This document shows positions 25,761 through 35,005 of a stretch of 64,000 nt of DNA, piece after piece. Position 1 is the first letter of the stretch; each line of letters starts with the position of its first letter. Source of the DNA: CALJXB01 sp965225935 (lineage in GTDB: Bacteria; Pseudomonadota; Alphaproteobacteria; Kiloniellales; JAKSDN01); assembly GCA_965225935.1 (NCBI GenBank), contig CBDDCC010000001.1, forward strand, positions 174,105 to 238,104, given 5' to 3'. Position numbers and translations under genes: made by a program. The notes below the pieces were generated by a model. That model saw only the letters and a program-made list of their open reading frames with translations. It was not told the DNA's origin and did no database searches.

Positions 25761-27257
25761 CTAGAAGAAGCGCAGGTACTCCTCCAGCTCCCACTGGGTG
25801 ATGTAGACGCTGTAGCGCTCCCACTCGTCGTGCTTATAGAGACTGTAGGAGTTGTGCATGGTCTCGCCCAGTACCTCCTTGGCCATCTCGTCCTGATCGA
25901 AGATCTCGATGGCCTCGCCGAGGCTGCGCGGCAGGCGCTGGATGCCCGCCTTGTCGAAGTCCGCGCCGGTCATCTTGTAGAGGTCCTGGTCGAGGGAGGG
26001 GCCGGGATCCAGCTTCTCCTTCAGGCCCTTCACCGCGGCGCCCGTGGTCATGGCGAGGCTGAGGTGGGCGTTCATGCACATGTCGGTGGCGCGGTTCTCG
26101 ATGCAGAAACGGTTCTGCGGCAGGCGCAGCATGGCCGAGCGGTTGTTGGCGCCGTAGGTCATGTGGGTCGGCGCCCAGGTGTAGACGCCGCCCTCGAAGC
26201 CCGGCACCCGCGGCACCAGGCCCTTGTAGGAGTTGACCGTCGAGCAGGTCATCGCGGTCAGCGCTCCGCCGTGGCGCAGCAGGCCTCCGAGGGCGTGGAA
26301 GACGCCCTCGCCCCAGCCGCCGTCCTCGCCCTGGAAGAGGTTCTTCCGCTCGTCGAAGGACTGGACGCTGAAGTTGATGTGGGCGCCCGAACGCCAGTCG
26401 CCGAGGGTGGGCTTGGGCATGAAGGTGACGAAGATGCCCTGCGACTTGGCGACCTCCTTCAGCAGGACGCGCAGGAAGGTCAGGCGATCGGCCATCTCGA
26501 GGGCGTGGGTGTAGCCGAAGTCGAGCTCGAACTGGGAGTAGGCGCCCTCGGCCACCACGTCCTTCAGGCCCCAGCCAAGCTCGCCCAGGATGTCGATCAG
26601 CGGGCCGAGGAAGGACATGGAGTCGATCGAAGCCTCGATGTCGTAGCCCCAGGCCTGGCGCTTGGGCGGGCCGCCGCCCGGCAGCACGGGATCGTTGTCG
26701 AAGGCCTTGACCGGCGCGCCGTCCACGTAGCGCATGGTGATGAACTCGGGCTCCACGCCGGCCATGGGCCAGTAGCCGGCCTCGGCCGCCTGGGTCACCT
26801 GGCGCTTCAGGGCGAGGCGCGGGCAGAGGTTGTAGGGCTTGTTCTCCCAGTAGAGGTCGGCGAAGGCCCAGGCGGTCGTCCTGTCCCAGGGGCAGATCAC
26901 CAGGCTGTCCAGGTCGGGGATGGGGATCTGGTCGGAATCCGCCGGGCCCAGCTCCGGCACCATGGAGACCGAGTGGACGGCGAACTGGGGACCCTTTCCG
27001 AAGCAGACCGCCTCGAACTCGCTCATGGGGACGGGCTTGGTCTTGGGCTGGCCCAGGAGGTCGATCCAGCAGGACATGAAGTATTTGACGCCAGCCTCCT
27101 CCAGCTTGGCCTTGGCCTCGGCGACCCGCTCCTTGTCCGGGAAGGCCGCCTCCATGGTCTCCGCGTAGCTGACCTTGTTGGAGCGCGAGGTCGCGCGGTA
27201 GCCGCCGCCGCCCGCGTCCCGGTTCTCGATGTCCGACGCCGAACCTGATTTGCTCAT
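25761..27257 (-). CDS. Glutamine-synthetase-family ligase (GlnT/GmaS-like)
   Basis: GS-fold ATP-dependent ligase, 498 aa. Catalytic elements: GVEPEFITM, GAYSQFELDFGY, SGAHINFSVQ (GxHxN), NNRSAMLRLP and CIENRATDMCMNAHLSLAM. The N-terminal beta-grasp part (VKYFMSCWIDLLGQPKTKPVP) resembles type-III/GlnT and gamma-glutamylmethylamide synthetase rather than housekeeping GlnA. An extra Gly-rich N-terminus (about 25 aa) is present. In this methylated-amine setting, glutamylation of methylamine or another amine is attractive, but substrate is not determinable here. The Lrp/AsnC gene lies 61 bp upstream. Confidence 0.85.
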   Translation of the reverse strand: MSKSGSASDIENRDAGGGGYRATSRSNKVSYAETMEAAFPDKERVAEAKAKLEEAGVKYFMSCWIDLLGQPKTKPVPMSEFEAVCFGKGPQFAVHSVSMVPELGPADSDQIPIPDLDSLVICPWDRTTAWAFADLYWENKPYNLCPRLALKRQVTQAAEAGYWPMAGVEPEFITMRYVDGAPVKAFDNDPVLPGGGPPKRQAWGYDIEASIDSMSFLGPLIDILGELGWGLKDVVAEGAYSQFELDFGYTHALEMADRLTFLRVLLKEVAKSQGIFVTFMPKPTLGDWRSGAHINFSVQSFDERKNLFQGEDGGWGEGVFHALGGLLRHGGALTAMTCSTVNSYKGLVPRVPGFEGGVYTWAPTHMTYGANNRSAMLRLPQNRFCIENRATDMCMNAHLSLAMTTGAAVKGLKEKLDPGPSLDQDLYKMTGADFDKAGIQRLPRSLGEAIEIFDQDEMAKEVLGETMHNSYSLYKHDEWERYSVYITQWELEEYLRFF

Positions 27258-27318
27258 CGCCTCTTACTCCTGCGTTCTCTCCCGGCGCGAGGCCCCGTCG
27301 TGGAACCGCCGCCCGGAC

Positions 27319-27909
27319 TCACGGGAAATCCTGCTTCAGCAGGAACTGGTTCTTGTACATGGCGAGGCCGGTCATGATCTCGACGCTCGCGATGTCTGCT
27401 TGGTCGTAGCAGTGCTTGCTGAGGAACTCGAGGAAGCCCTCCTCGGACTCTGAGACCACCTCGACCAGCAGGTCGAAGCGGCCGCTGACCCAGAGGATGT
27501 AGACCACCTCCGGATGCACGGCGAGGCGCTCGCCCACCTTGGCCGGGGTGGCCTGGGGCGAGACCTTGATGCCCAGCATGGCGTCGGCCCGGTAGTTCAT
27601 GGCCGTGGGGTCGGCGACGGCGACGATACGCAGCATGCCGGCCTGCTTCATCCAGCCGACCCGGTTGCGCACGGTGCCCTCGGAGACCTCCAGCTTCTCG
27701 GCGATGGTCTTGAAGGGCAGGCGCCCATCCTCCTGCAGCAAACGGACGATGGCGCGGTTCAGCTGGTCGGCGGGCGAGGACAGGGTGGCCGAGCGCGGCA
27801 GGTCGGAGACGAAGCGGCCGCCGGAAGCTTGCTCGGCGCTGCGCCCCCGGTCTTCGGACGAGGCCGTACCGCGGGCCTTGCTGCGCACGGGGCTGCCGCT
27901 TGTCGTCAT
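27319..27909 (-). CDS. Lrp/AsnC-family transcriptional regulator
   Basis: A 196-aa regulator: a 45-residue polar N-terminal extension, AsnC-type HTH (LNRAIVRLLQEDGRLPFKTIAEKLEVSEGTVRNRV) and a RAM ligand-binding domain (ATPAKVGERLAVHPEVVYILWVSGRFDLLVEV). Transcribed toward the GS-like gene, so it probably regulates that gene in response to an amino acid or amine. A start at MSSP-like internal codons is not available; ATG 27909 is the first plausible one. Confidence 0.87.
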   Translation of the reverse strand: MTTSGSPVRSKARGTASSEDRGRSAEQASGGRFVSDLPRSATLSSPADQLNRAIVRLLQEDGRLPFKTIAEKLEVSEGTVRNRVGWMKQAGMLRIVAVADPTAMNYRADAMLGIKVSPQATPAKVGERLAVHPEVVYILWVSGRFDLLVEVVSESEEGFLEFLSKHCYDQADIASVEIMTGLAMYKNQFLLKQDFP

Positions 27910-28128
27910 GGGAGTCTCCCCGCTGCCTTAACCTGTCTCCTGCGAATTATGCAGATCAAGGCCTATTCGCTGCGTTTTTCGAAATCTATCCGCAACGAAA
28001 TGTGAATGCAACAGGGAATTGCGGGCGGCAGGCCGCGAATACGCAACCGGCGGAGATCGCAGAATCGCCGATGCCAGGCCAGCTTTTCGAACGGTCCTAC
28101 GTTCGAGCGGTCTTGCCGGGGTGCGGGC

Positions 28129-29310
28129 TCAACCGCCGTTCGCCGCGCCCTCCGGCGGCGCGCTCATCGCGGCCATGATCAGGTCCTGGAAGCTGCGCTC
28201 GCTGGCTTCCCAGACCGGGGACAGCACGCCGCCGTCCCGGGCGACCGGCGAGCGCCGGCCCTCCTGCAGGCGCTCCACCATGGAGCGGTCCTCGGCGACC
28301 ACGTCCTCGGTGAGGGCGCGCCACCTCTCGACCGTCGCGTCGTCCGGCCGGGGGCCGTCCAGGTGGTAGATCACCCGGCGCTGATGGGTCTCGCCCGGCG
28401 AGACGGGCCGGTTCAACATGACGTTCACCTGGGTCGTCTCGCCGAGATAGAGGAAGAAGAGGAAGTTGGGAAACAAGAGCAGGTAGCGCGCCGAGATGTC
28501 CAGGCAGACCTCGCGCACCCGGCTGGCCTTCTTGCCGTCTGCTGTCCCCTCTTCCTGCGCCACGTCGATGGCGCAGCCGACCAGGTGGCCGTCCTCGACC
28601 ATGTAGTGCCGCTCCAAAGGCTGGCCGGCAGCGGTCTCCGGGTGCACCACGGGCACGTGGTATGGCTCGATGAAGTTCTCGCAGATGAACTTCCAGTTGG
28701 CCTGGAAGATGCCGCTGTCGATCTTGAACAGCGGCTCGATGCCGCCGAGGTCGAGGCCGGCGATGCGGGCTTCGATCGGGGCGAGGAAAGCCTCGAAGTC
28801 GGGCACGTTGCCGGCGGCGTTCACGAAGATCCAGTCGTGCCATTGCCGGCAGGGCACCTCGGCCAGACCGTGGGCGGCGTAGTCGAAGCCGTCCGGCGCA
28901 TGGTCGCCGGCGCCGCCGAAATGGGGCGCGTTGATCAGCCGCCCGTCGAGGCCGTAGGCCCAGTTGTGGTAAGGGCAGACCAGGGTGCGCCGGCGGCTGC
29001 AGGGCCGGTCGACCAGCTTCAGGCCGCGGTGCCGGCAGACGTTGTGGAAGGCGCGGATCGTGCCGTCCTTGCCGTGCACCAGGACCATGGGCAGGCCCGC
29101 CACCGTGATCGGCAGGATGTCACCCACGGCGGGCAGCTCGTGGGCGAAGCCGGCGAGGGTCCAGTTGCGGGCGAAGACCCGCTCCCGCTCCAGGGCGAAA
29201 AAGCGCTCACTCGTATAGGCCTCCGCCGGCAGGCCCCGGCGTACCGGTCCCGGCGCGTGAAAGGCGTCCAGCAGACCGCGCTCGATGACGTCGCTCAAGG
29301 ACTCGCGCAT
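28129..29310 (-). CDS. Rieske non-heme iron oxygenase, alpha subunit (betaine/carnitine demethylase-like)
   Basis: A 393-aa Rieske oxygenase. [2Fe-2S] motif: CRHRG and CPYHNW (CxH-X17-CxxH type). Mononuclear iron site ENFIEPYHVPVVH, with Glu rather than Asp at the bridging position before the first His, as recalled for carnitine oxygenase CntA; a C-terminal Asp ligand is plausible in VVAEDRSM or nearby. GbcA, CntA and Stc2-type relatives remove N-methyl groups or cleave quaternary amines. No reductase gene is adjacent. A GTGATCAC operator is 133 bp upstream. The paralogue at 47709 is closer to GbcA, so this enzyme likely has another betaine substrate. Confidence 0.87.
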   Translation of the reverse strand: MRESLSDVIERGLLDAFHAPGPVRRGLPAEAYTSERFFALERERVFARNWTLAGFAHELPAVGDILPITVAGLPMVLVHGKDGTIRAFHNVCRHRGLKLVDRPCSRRRTLVCPYHNWAYGLDGRLINAPHFGGAGDHAPDGFDYAAHGLAEVPCRQWHDWIFVNAAGNVPDFEAFLAPIEARIAGLDLGGIEPLFKIDSGIFQANWKFICENFIEPYHVPVVHPETAAGQPLERHYMVEDGHLVGCAIDVAQEEGTADGKKASRVREVCLDISARYLLLFPNFLFFLYLGETTQVNVMLNRPVSPGETHQRRVIYHLDGPRPDDATVERWRALTEDVVAEDRSMVERLQEGRRSPVARDGGVLSPVWEASERSFQDLIMAAMSAPPEGAANGG

Positions 29311-29442
29311 GGTTTCCGCTCTCCAACGCTCCGCGGCGCCTGTCGCCTCTTTCAGGGTCCGGGCCGGCCGTTACCGGCGCCGGGCGAGACGCCTGATGCG
29401 ATCCTATCGGCGCCATGGCCGGGGGTCAATTTTTTGTGATTT

Positions 29443-29450
29443 GTGATCAC
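29443..29450. promoter_or_regulatory. GTGATCAC operator, site 1
   Basis: Perfect 8-bp palindrome in an AT-rich stretch (TTTTTTGTGATTTGTGATCAC) that also carries a half-site just upstream. It is between the divergent Rieske oxygenase and first GntR gene. One of five copies confined to promoters of this cluster; FadR-type GntR regulators bind sites of similar form. Confidence 0.65.
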
Positions 29451-29637
29451 TTTTTTGCTCGGGCGCCAGACCTGTCGTAGACTCCGGACGGCGGTGCTAG
29501 GTTGACCGCCGCGACGGAGCGGCCGTGGCCCGCCAGGTGGCAAAGAAGGGCCGGGCGCGGGTGCCCGAAGCCATGGCGCATTCGGATGGCGCGGCGGTGG
29601 CCGCGGACGGTCGGGGGAAAGGACGCAAGCGGACGGC

Positions 29638-30345
29638 ATGGCGGGAAAGGCGGCGAAGGCTGGGAAGGTTGGCCGGCCCGGGCTGGGCCGCAGGCCGCTG
29701 GTGCGCCAGACCCTGCAGGAGCAGCTCTACCACCGGCTGCGCGAGGCGCTGGCGGGCGGGGCCTTTCTACCCGGCGAGCCGGTGACCATCCGGGCCCTTG
29801 CCGAGCAGTTCGACACCAGCACCATGCCGGTGCGCGAGGCCCTCAGGCGCCTGGTTTCGGAAGCTTCCCTCGAAATGCTCGCGAACCGGACCGTGCGCGT
29901 CCCGCCCTTGAGCAAGGCGCGCCTGGTGGAGCTCTGCCGCATCCGCGGCGCTCTGGAGAGTTTGGCCACCGAGCTCGCGACGCCCAGCCTGACAAGTTCC
30001 CAGGTTCTCCGCCTCGAGCGCCTCTGCGGCGACATGGAGGCGGCGCTGGAGGCCCAGTCGCCCAACCGCTACCTGCGCCACCACCGTGCCTTTCACTTCA
30101 CCATCTACACGGCCGCCGACAGCCCCCTGCTGCTGGCCATAATCGAGAACGCCTGGGTCCGGTTGGGGCCTTATCTGCACTTCTTCTTCGACGCTGCCGG
30201 CGCGGTCGGCACGCCGGAGGCGCACCACCGGGAGATCGTGGCGGCACTGCGCGCCCGCGACGCCGTCGGCGCCGCCCAGGCGGTCGCCCGCGACACCCAG
30301 TCGGCCGCCGCGGCGCTCGACGAAGCCGTCCAACTGCCGGACTAG
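29638..30345 (+). CDS. GntR-family (FadR/FCD) transcriptional regulator 1
   Basis: A 235-aa regulator: winged HTH (LYHRLREALAGGAFLPGEPVTIRALAEQFDTSTMPVREALRRL) and an FCD helical ligand domain with candidate metal-binding residues (HRAFHFTIYTAADS, HHREIVAALRARD). Clear paralogue of the regulator at 38014-38706 (MPVREAL-RL, ELATELA-type helices, FHFTIYTAA). The two lie at opposite ends of the sox segment and probably bind the shared GTGATCAC palindrome. Start at ATG 29638 is tentative because no strong SD is visible. Confidence 0.87.
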   Translation: MAGKAAKAGKVGRPGLGRRPLVRQTLQEQLYHRLREALAGGAFLPGEPVTIRALAEQFDTSTMPVREALRRLVSEASLEMLANRTVRVPPLSKARLVELCRIRGALESLATELATPSLTSSQVLRLERLCGDMEAALEAQSPNRYLRHHRAFHFTIYTAADSPLLLAIIENAWVRLGPYLHFFFDAAGAVGTPEAHHREIVAALRARDAVGAAQAVARDTQSAAAALDEAVQLPD

Positions 30346-30381
30346 CGGCTTTTTCCAGGCGGCGAGAATTGCGCTAGACTA

Positions 30382-30391
30382 TGTGATCACA
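30382..30391. promoter_or_regulatory. TGTGATCACA operator, site 2
   Basis: Perfect 10-bp palindrome 58 bp upstream of the HisC-like transaminase start and 37 bp after the GntR1 stop. Position fits repression of the transaminase promoter by one of the local GntR regulators. Confidence 0.7.
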
Positions 30392-30448
30392 GTTTGCCAT
30401 AGCGTTCCGGCGGGCGGCGGTCCCGGCCGGCAATGGGAGGGTTTTTCC

Positions 30449-31540
30449 GTGTCCAATCTGACGCCGCGTCCGGGCCTCCAGGAGATCGACTACTACATGG
30501 TCGGCATCTCGAAGCTGCCGGGCTTCGAGCGGGTCATCAAGCTGTCGTCCAACGAGAGCCCCCTGGGCGCGAGCCCGGCCGCGATCGCCGCGGGGGCCGA
30601 GGCCATGCAGGGCGTCCACCGCTATCCGGAAGTGGACGTGGAGCTGCTGCAGGAGGCGCTGGCCGCCCACTTCGGCCTCGATCCGGCGCGCATCACCTTC
30701 GGCCCCGGCTCCGACGAGCTGCTGACCCGCTTGGTGCAGACCTATGCCGGGCCGGGCGACGAGGTGATCCACAGCCAGCACGCCTACATGCAGTTCCCGA
30801 TCTACGCCACCACGGCGGGCGCGCGGCCAGTGGCGGCGCCCGACGAGGACTTCCGCCACTCGGTCGACGCCATCCTGGGCTGCGTCGGCGAGCGCACAAG
30901 GGTCGTCATCGTCGCCAATCCCGACAACCCCTCGGGCACCTATCTCTCGGGGGCGGAGGTGCGGCGTCTGCGCCAGGGACTGCCGGCCGGCGTGCTGCTG
31001 ATCGTCGACGCGGCCTACGAGGAATTTGCCGTCGCCGCCGACCACGAGTCGGCCACGCGGCTGGTGCACGAGCGCGGCGACGTGGTGGTGACCCGCACCT
31101 TCTCCAAGGTCTTCGGCCTGGCGGGCCTGCGCCTCGGCTGGTGCTACGGGCCGCACGAGACCATCGACTTGCTGGAGCGCATCGGCCCCTCGTTCCCGGT
31201 CAACGTTCCGGCCCGTGCGGCCGGCCGCGCGGCCCTCGCCGACAGGGCCCACACGGAGGCCGTGCTGGCGCACAACGCCAGGTGGATCGGGCGTCTGACG
31301 GACGATCTCGCCGGCCTGGGCCTGAAGGTCTATCCGAGCCAGACCAACTTCGTGCTGGTGCGCTTCCCGCCCGACGGCGGCCGCTCCGCGCTGGAGGCCG
31401 ACCGCTTTCTGCAGGGCCGGGGCATCATCGCGCGCCGCTTCGCCGTCGCCGACTTCGAGGACAAGCTCAGGTTCACCGTCGGGCGCGACGACGAGATGGA
31501 GACCGCCATCGCCGCGCTCGGCGACTTCATGACGACGTAG
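30449..31540 (+). CDS. HisC-like PLP-dependent aminotransferase
   Basis: Fold-type I aminotransferase, 363 aa, histidinol-phosphate aminotransferase-like. N-terminal IKLSSNESPLGASP, VANPDNPSGTY, DAAYEEF, and the PLP Lys in RTFSKVFGLAGLRLGW. GTG 30449 has SD GGGAGG at 8 nt; an upstream frame to 30383 would run through the operator. In a catabolic cluster it is more likely to act on an imidazole or aromatic/aliphatic amino acid derivative than in histidine synthesis; no other his genes are present. Confidence 0.87.
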   Translation: MSNLTPRPGLQEIDYYMVGISKLPGFERVIKLSSNESPLGASPAAIAAGAEAMQGVHRYPEVDVELLQEALAAHFGLDPARITFGPGSDELLTRLVQTYAGPGDEVIHSQHAYMQFPIYATTAGARPVAAPDEDFRHSVDAILGCVGERTRVVIVANPDNPSGTYLSGAEVRRLRQGLPAGVLLIVDAAYEEFAVAADHESATRLVHERGDVVVTRTFSKVFGLAGLRLGWCYGPHETIDLLERIGPSFPVNVPARAAGRAALADRAHTEAVLAHNARWIGRLTDDLAGLGLKVYPSQTNFVLVRFPPDGGRSALEADRFLQGRGIIARRFAVADFEDKLRFTVGRDDEMETAIAALGDFMTT

Positions 31541-31692
31541 CGACGCCGAGCCATTGTTCGAGTTGACGGGTATCCAAGTCTAGGACCTACTCGTCCGGTA
31601 CGGCATCAAGACCGCATCAAGCCCTATGCGGACACGTGGGCCGGACGGTAGGATCCCATAGCTTGACCGTCGGTCGGCGTCGGGAGGTCCCA

Positions 31693-32076
31693 ATGAGCAA
31701 CATCGCCTTCAAGTCTATCGTCCCGATCCTGTTCGTTCGCGACGTATCCGAGAGCGCCGCCTTCTACCGGGAGCAGCTGGGATTCGCGGTCGACTTCCTC
31801 TATGGCACACCGCCGTTCTACGGCTCGGTGTCGCGCGGTGAAGCCTGCCTGCATCTTCGCTGCGTCCGCCGGCCCAACTTTGACGAGCTTGCCGCGCGGG
31901 AGGACTCCTTGATCCTTGCCACCGTCGAGGTCTCCGATGTGCAAGGGCTGTTCGAAGAGTTCGAAGGGCGCGACGTGGAGTTCGCCCAAACGCCGACCAA
32001 GCAGCCTTGGGGCGGCACCGATTTCCAGATCCGAGATCCTGACGGGAACGTGGTTTCCTTCGTCGCTTTCACGTAG
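31693..32076 (+). CDS. VOC-superfamily (glyoxalase/bleomycin-resistance-like) protein
   Basis: A 127-aa protein with paired beta-alpha-beta-beta-beta units (IVPILFVRDVSESAAFYREQLGF; TDFQIRDPDGNVVSFVAFT). ATG 31693 has SD GGGAGG at 5 nt; the upstream open frame to 31636 lacks one. Members are metalloenzymes or antibiotic-binding proteins. The gap before it (31541-31692) is slightly lower in GC and shows no gene. It may be unrelated to the surrounding catabolic genes. Confidence 0.82.
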   Translation: MSNIAFKSIVPILFVRDVSESAAFYREQLGFAVDFLYGTPPFYGSVSRGEACLHLRCVRRPNFDELAAREDSLILATVEVSDVQGLFEEFEGRDVEFAQTPTKQPWGGTDFQIRDPDGNVVSFVAFT

Positions 32077-32196
32077 CGGCAGAAGCGGCCAGGGTCCTGT
32101 TGTCCCTTACGAGAGGTCTTCCCGGCCGAAATTCATCGGGGCAGCCAGCATCTCTTGGCTTTGACCAAGGAAAGCTCTGACCGAGGAAGCGCAAGT

Positions 32197-33300
32197 TTAG
32201 AGCCCGATGTCCCGGCGCATTTCGAAGGCCCGCTCGCAGCCCGGAAAATCGGCCAGCAGCGCCTTCAGCTCCGGCCACTCGAGGAAGACGAAGCGGCCGT
32301 CCTGCCAGTAGGGCGTGCCGTCCAGCGTTACCGTGGCGTCGATCAGGGACCAGGCGATCTCGCCGGGCGCGTAGTCGCCGCAGGTGTGGAAGTGCAGGTA
32401 GCGCGGGCTCGCGAAGGTGACGTTGCCCCAGCGCTCCACATTGTCCCGGGCGGCGCCGGCGTAGTAGGTCTTGGGGTGGATGCCCACGTGCCAGGAATGC
32501 ACGACCGCCGGGTCGATGGTGAAAGTCTCGGCCACGAAGGCGTAGTGGTCGTTGACCCGGGCGACGTTCTCGGGATCGCCCTCGAAGCCGGCGATGCGCC
32601 CAGCCTCGACCACGGCCGTGACCGGCTGCTCCAGATCCAGATAGTCTGGCTTGTAGCGGCGGGTGCCGGTCGCCATCAGCCAGTTGGCCACCGCTACCCG
32701 TCCCGACATGTCCGCGCAGGAAAGCGGCCGGAAGATCGCCAGCGGGAACAGCTTCAGGGTGAAGTCGGTCGGTTTCTCTCCGCTGCTCGGCGTAGAGGTC
32801 GCCATGCTGCCGCTCACGTCGGTCCCCAGCGGGCAGGTGATCCGCCAGCGGCTGGCCCGGTCGAGCTCCGCCTCGAAGCGGCGCAGCACCTCCTGCATCA
32901 AGGCGTGGGGCAGGGTGCAGAACTCCGAGGCGAGATAGTCGGCGTCGAGCACGTAGGTCATGGTGCAGGTGCCGCCGGCTGGCAGGCTGCAAAACCGCAC
33001 CTGGTCGCCGATCCGGCTGAAGAAGACTGTGTGGTTGGCCCGTGACATGGCCCCGGACACCACTTCGGGGAAGTCCTCGGGGCCGGCCAGCGGCGCATCG
33101 GTCCAGATGTTGTGCACCCGGGCGCCGAGGCGCTCGGCCTCCGCCGCCACCGCGTCCCCCGCTGCGGCATCGTAGAAGCCAAGCCCGGCGTCCTCGCGCA
33201 CCAGCAGCAGATCCTCGCCCCGTTCGAGGCCGACGCAGCCCAGGAGCAGGTTTTGCGCGCCCTTCCGCAGGTCGCTTGGCGCTGGAGAAGGCTCGGTCAT
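32197..33300 (-). CDS. M29-aminopeptidase-like / NicX-like protein of unknown function
   Basis: A 367-aa protein. The N-terminal part (NLLLGCVGLERGEDLLLVREDAG, SGAMSRANHTVFFSRIGDQVRF) resembles the M29 aminopeptidase-like superfamily, which includes the ring-cleaving dioxygenase NicX. The C-terminal half has several conserved-looking His residues (VVHSWHVGIHPKT, RYLHFHTCGDYAPGE) that could bind a metal. I chose ATG 33300 rather than 33387, because the longer frame would translate through a GTGATCAC operator 26 bp upstream of this ATG; GGGAG precedes it. Divergent from soxB and probably co-regulated. Function not assigned. Confidence 0.6.
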   Translation of the reverse strand: MTEPSPAPSDLRKGAQNLLLGCVGLERGEDLLLVREDAGLGFYDAAAGDAVAAEAERLGARVHNIWTDAPLAGPEDFPEVVSGAMSRANHTVFFSRIGDQVRFCSLPAGGTCTMTYVLDADYLASEFCTLPHALMQEVLRRFEAELDRASRWRITCPLGTDVSGSMATSTPSSGEKPTDFTLKLFPLAIFRPLSCADMSGRVAVANWLMATGTRRYKPDYLDLEQPVTAVVEAGRIAGFEGDPENVARVNDHYAFVAETFTIDPAVVHSWHVGIHPKTYYAGAARDNVERWGNVTFASPRYLHFHTCGDYAPGEIAWSLIDATVTLDGTPYWQDGRFVFLEWPELKALLADFPGCERAFEMRRDIGL

Positions 33301-33324
33301 CGCAATCTCGCTCCCTGTCCCGGC

Positions 33325-33334
33325 TGTGATCACA
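33325..33334. promoter_or_regulatory. TGTGATCACA operator, site 3
   Basis: Perfect 10-bp palindrome centred 30 bp upstream of the M29-like gene start, in the divergent region shared with soxB. Paired with site 4, 76 bp away. Confidence 0.7.
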
Positions 33335-33401
33335 CCTGGTGCCAGTGAGGCCACGTTCGGCGCCATCTTGTCAATTGCCTCTGCCATTGGCCATCACTAA
33401 C

Positions 33402-33409
33402 GTGATCAC
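33402..33409. promoter_or_regulatory. GTGATCAC operator, site 4
   Basis: Palindrome 54 bp upstream of the soxB start (context AACGTGATCACAAAT). With site 3 it gives one operator per divergent promoter. Confidence 0.7.
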
Positions 33410-33462
33410 AAATTCGGCCCTCGGCCGCGAATGGGAGACGGGACTGGCGAAACGGGAGCGGG

Positions 33463-34722
33463 ATGAGCGCGCGCTATTCGATCTTCAGCCTGGCCCGGCA
33501 CGCCCTCGGCGCTCACCGCGGCTGGCCGGCCGCTTGGCGCCAGGCCGCGCCGCGCGAGGCCTACGACGCGGTGGTCGTGGGCGGCGGCGGGCACGGTCTC
33601 GCTACGGCCTACTATCTCGCGATGAACCACGGCATGACCCGTGTCGCGGTGCTGGAGAAGGGCTGGCTCGGTGGCGGCAACACGGGCCGCAACACCACAA
33701 TCGTGCGCTCCGACTACCGGCTGGCCGAGACCGCCGACTTCATGGAGTTCTCCCTCAAGCTATGGGAGGGGCTCAGCCGGGCGCTCAACTTCAACATCAT
33801 GGTGAGCCAGCGGGGCTACATCGACTTGGCCCACGACGACGGCCAGCTCGAGCACTTCGCCCAGCGCGGCAACGCCATGCGTCTCAGGGGCATCGACGCG
33901 CGCCTCCTGGACCGGGCGGACCTGGCGCGCCTGGTGCCGGTCCTCGACCTCGATCCCGAGGCGCGCTTTCCCATCGTCGGCGGGCTCATGCAGCCGCGCG
34001 GCGGCACGGCGCGCCACGACGCGGTGGCCTGGGGCTACGCGCGCGCCGCCGACGCCCTCGGGGTGGACATCGTCCAGGGCTGCGAGGTGACCGGCATCGA
34101 GGTGACCAACGGCCGCGTCCGGGGCGTCGAAACGAACCACGGGAACATCACGGCCGAGAAGGTGGCGCTTTCCGTGGCCGGCCACTCCAGCCGGCTGGCC
34201 GCGCTCGCGGGCCTCACCTTGCCCATCGAGAGCGTGGGCGTGCAGGCCTTCGTCTCGGAGCCGGTGAAGCCGGTGCTCCACCGGGTGGTCAACTTCGGCG
34301 CCGGCATGTCCTATGTCAGCCAGACCGACAAGGGCGAGATCCTGCTGGGCGGCGAGAGCGACACCTACAACTCCTACGCCCAGCGCGGCGGCATCGCGGC
34401 GGTCGAGGAGACCCTGGTCCGCGCTCTTGCCATGTTCCCCTTCCTAAGCCGCCTCCGCCTGATGCGGAGCTGGGCCGGGATCGCCGACGTCTCCATGGAC
34501 GGCCTGGGCATCGTCGGCAAGAGCGGGATCGAGGGCCTCTATCTCAACGCCGGCTGGGGCTACTCGGGCTTCAAGGCGACGCCGGCCGTCGGCTGGACGC
34601 TAGCCCACACCATGACCCACGACGCACCCCACGAGCTGAATGCGCCCTTCGGCCTGGCGCGCTTCCGAAGCGGCACCCTGCTGGACGAGACCGGGGCCGG
34701 CCCGGCGCCCCACCTGCACTGA
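33463..34722 (+). CDS. soxB: Sarcosine oxidase beta subunit-like flavoprotein
   Basis: A 419-aa FAD/FMN subunit of heterotetrameric sarcosine oxidase type. Rossmann motif VVVGGGGHGLATAYYLA, EKGWLGGGNTGRNTTIVRS, and GGTARHDAVAWGYARAA, whose His (about 185) matches the position that carries covalent FMN in this family. C-terminal GIYLNAGWGYSGFKATP-type FAD motif (GLYLNAGWGYSGFK). It oxidatively removes N-methyl groups from sarcosine or another N-methylamino acid, passing formaldehyde to folate via the alpha subunit. First of a soxB-soxD-soxA unit under site 4. Confidence 0.9.
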   Translation: MSARYSIFSLARHALGAHRGWPAAWRQAAPREAYDAVVVGGGGHGLATAYYLAMNHGMTRVAVLEKGWLGGGNTGRNTTIVRSDYRLAETADFMEFSLKLWEGLSRALNFNIMVSQRGYIDLAHDDGQLEHFAQRGNAMRLRGIDARLLDRADLARLVPVLDLDPEARFPIVGGLMQPRGGTARHDAVAWGYARAADALGVDIVQGCEVTGIEVTNGRVRGVETNHGNITAEKVALSVAGHSSRLAALAGLTLPIESVGVQAFVSEPVKPVLHRVVNFGAGMSYVSQTDKGEILLGGESDTYNSYAQRGGIAAVEETLVRALAMFPFLSRLRLMRSWAGIADVSMDGLGIVGKSGIEGLYLNAGWGYSGFKATPAVGWTLAHTMTHDAPHELNAPFGLARFRSGTLLDETGAGPAPHLH

Positions 34723-34732
34723 GCGCGCCGCC

Positions 34733-35005
34733 ATGCTGCTGATCCCCTGTCCCTGGTGCGGCCCGCGCGACGAGAGCGAGTTCACCTACGGTGGCGACGC
34801 CAGCGCAGCCTGGCCGGACCTGGAAGCGGACGCGGAGACCTGGTTTGCCGCCGTCTATCCTCGGGCGAACCCGCGCGGTCCACACGACGAGCTCTGGCAC
34901 CACACGGCGGGCTGCCGTCGCTGGCTCAAGCTCCGCCGCGACACGGCCACCCACGAGGTCCTTTCATCGGCGCCTCCGGGGCCGCCCGGGGACGATCCCT
35001 CTTGA
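34733..35005 (+). CDS. soxD: Sarcosine oxidase delta subunit
   Basis: A 90-aa zinc-binding subunit. N-terminus MLLIPCPWCGPRDESEFTYGG is characteristic; CPWC plus H and C in WHHTAGCRRW form the zinc site. Starts 10 bp after soxB; its TGA overlaps the TTG start of soxA (TTGA). The order B-D-A is standard for heterotetrameric sarcosine oxidase. Confidence 0.92.
   Translation: MLLIPCPWCGPRDESEFTYGGDASAAWPDLEADAETWFAAVYPRANPRGPHDELWHHTAGCRRWLKLRRDTATHEVLSSAPPGPPGDDPS

Noticed and set aside
25830..27248. Plus-strand ORF (472 aa) opposite the GS-like gene
   Set aside because: His/Val/Gly-rich antisense translation; GS catalytic motifs are all on the minus strand.
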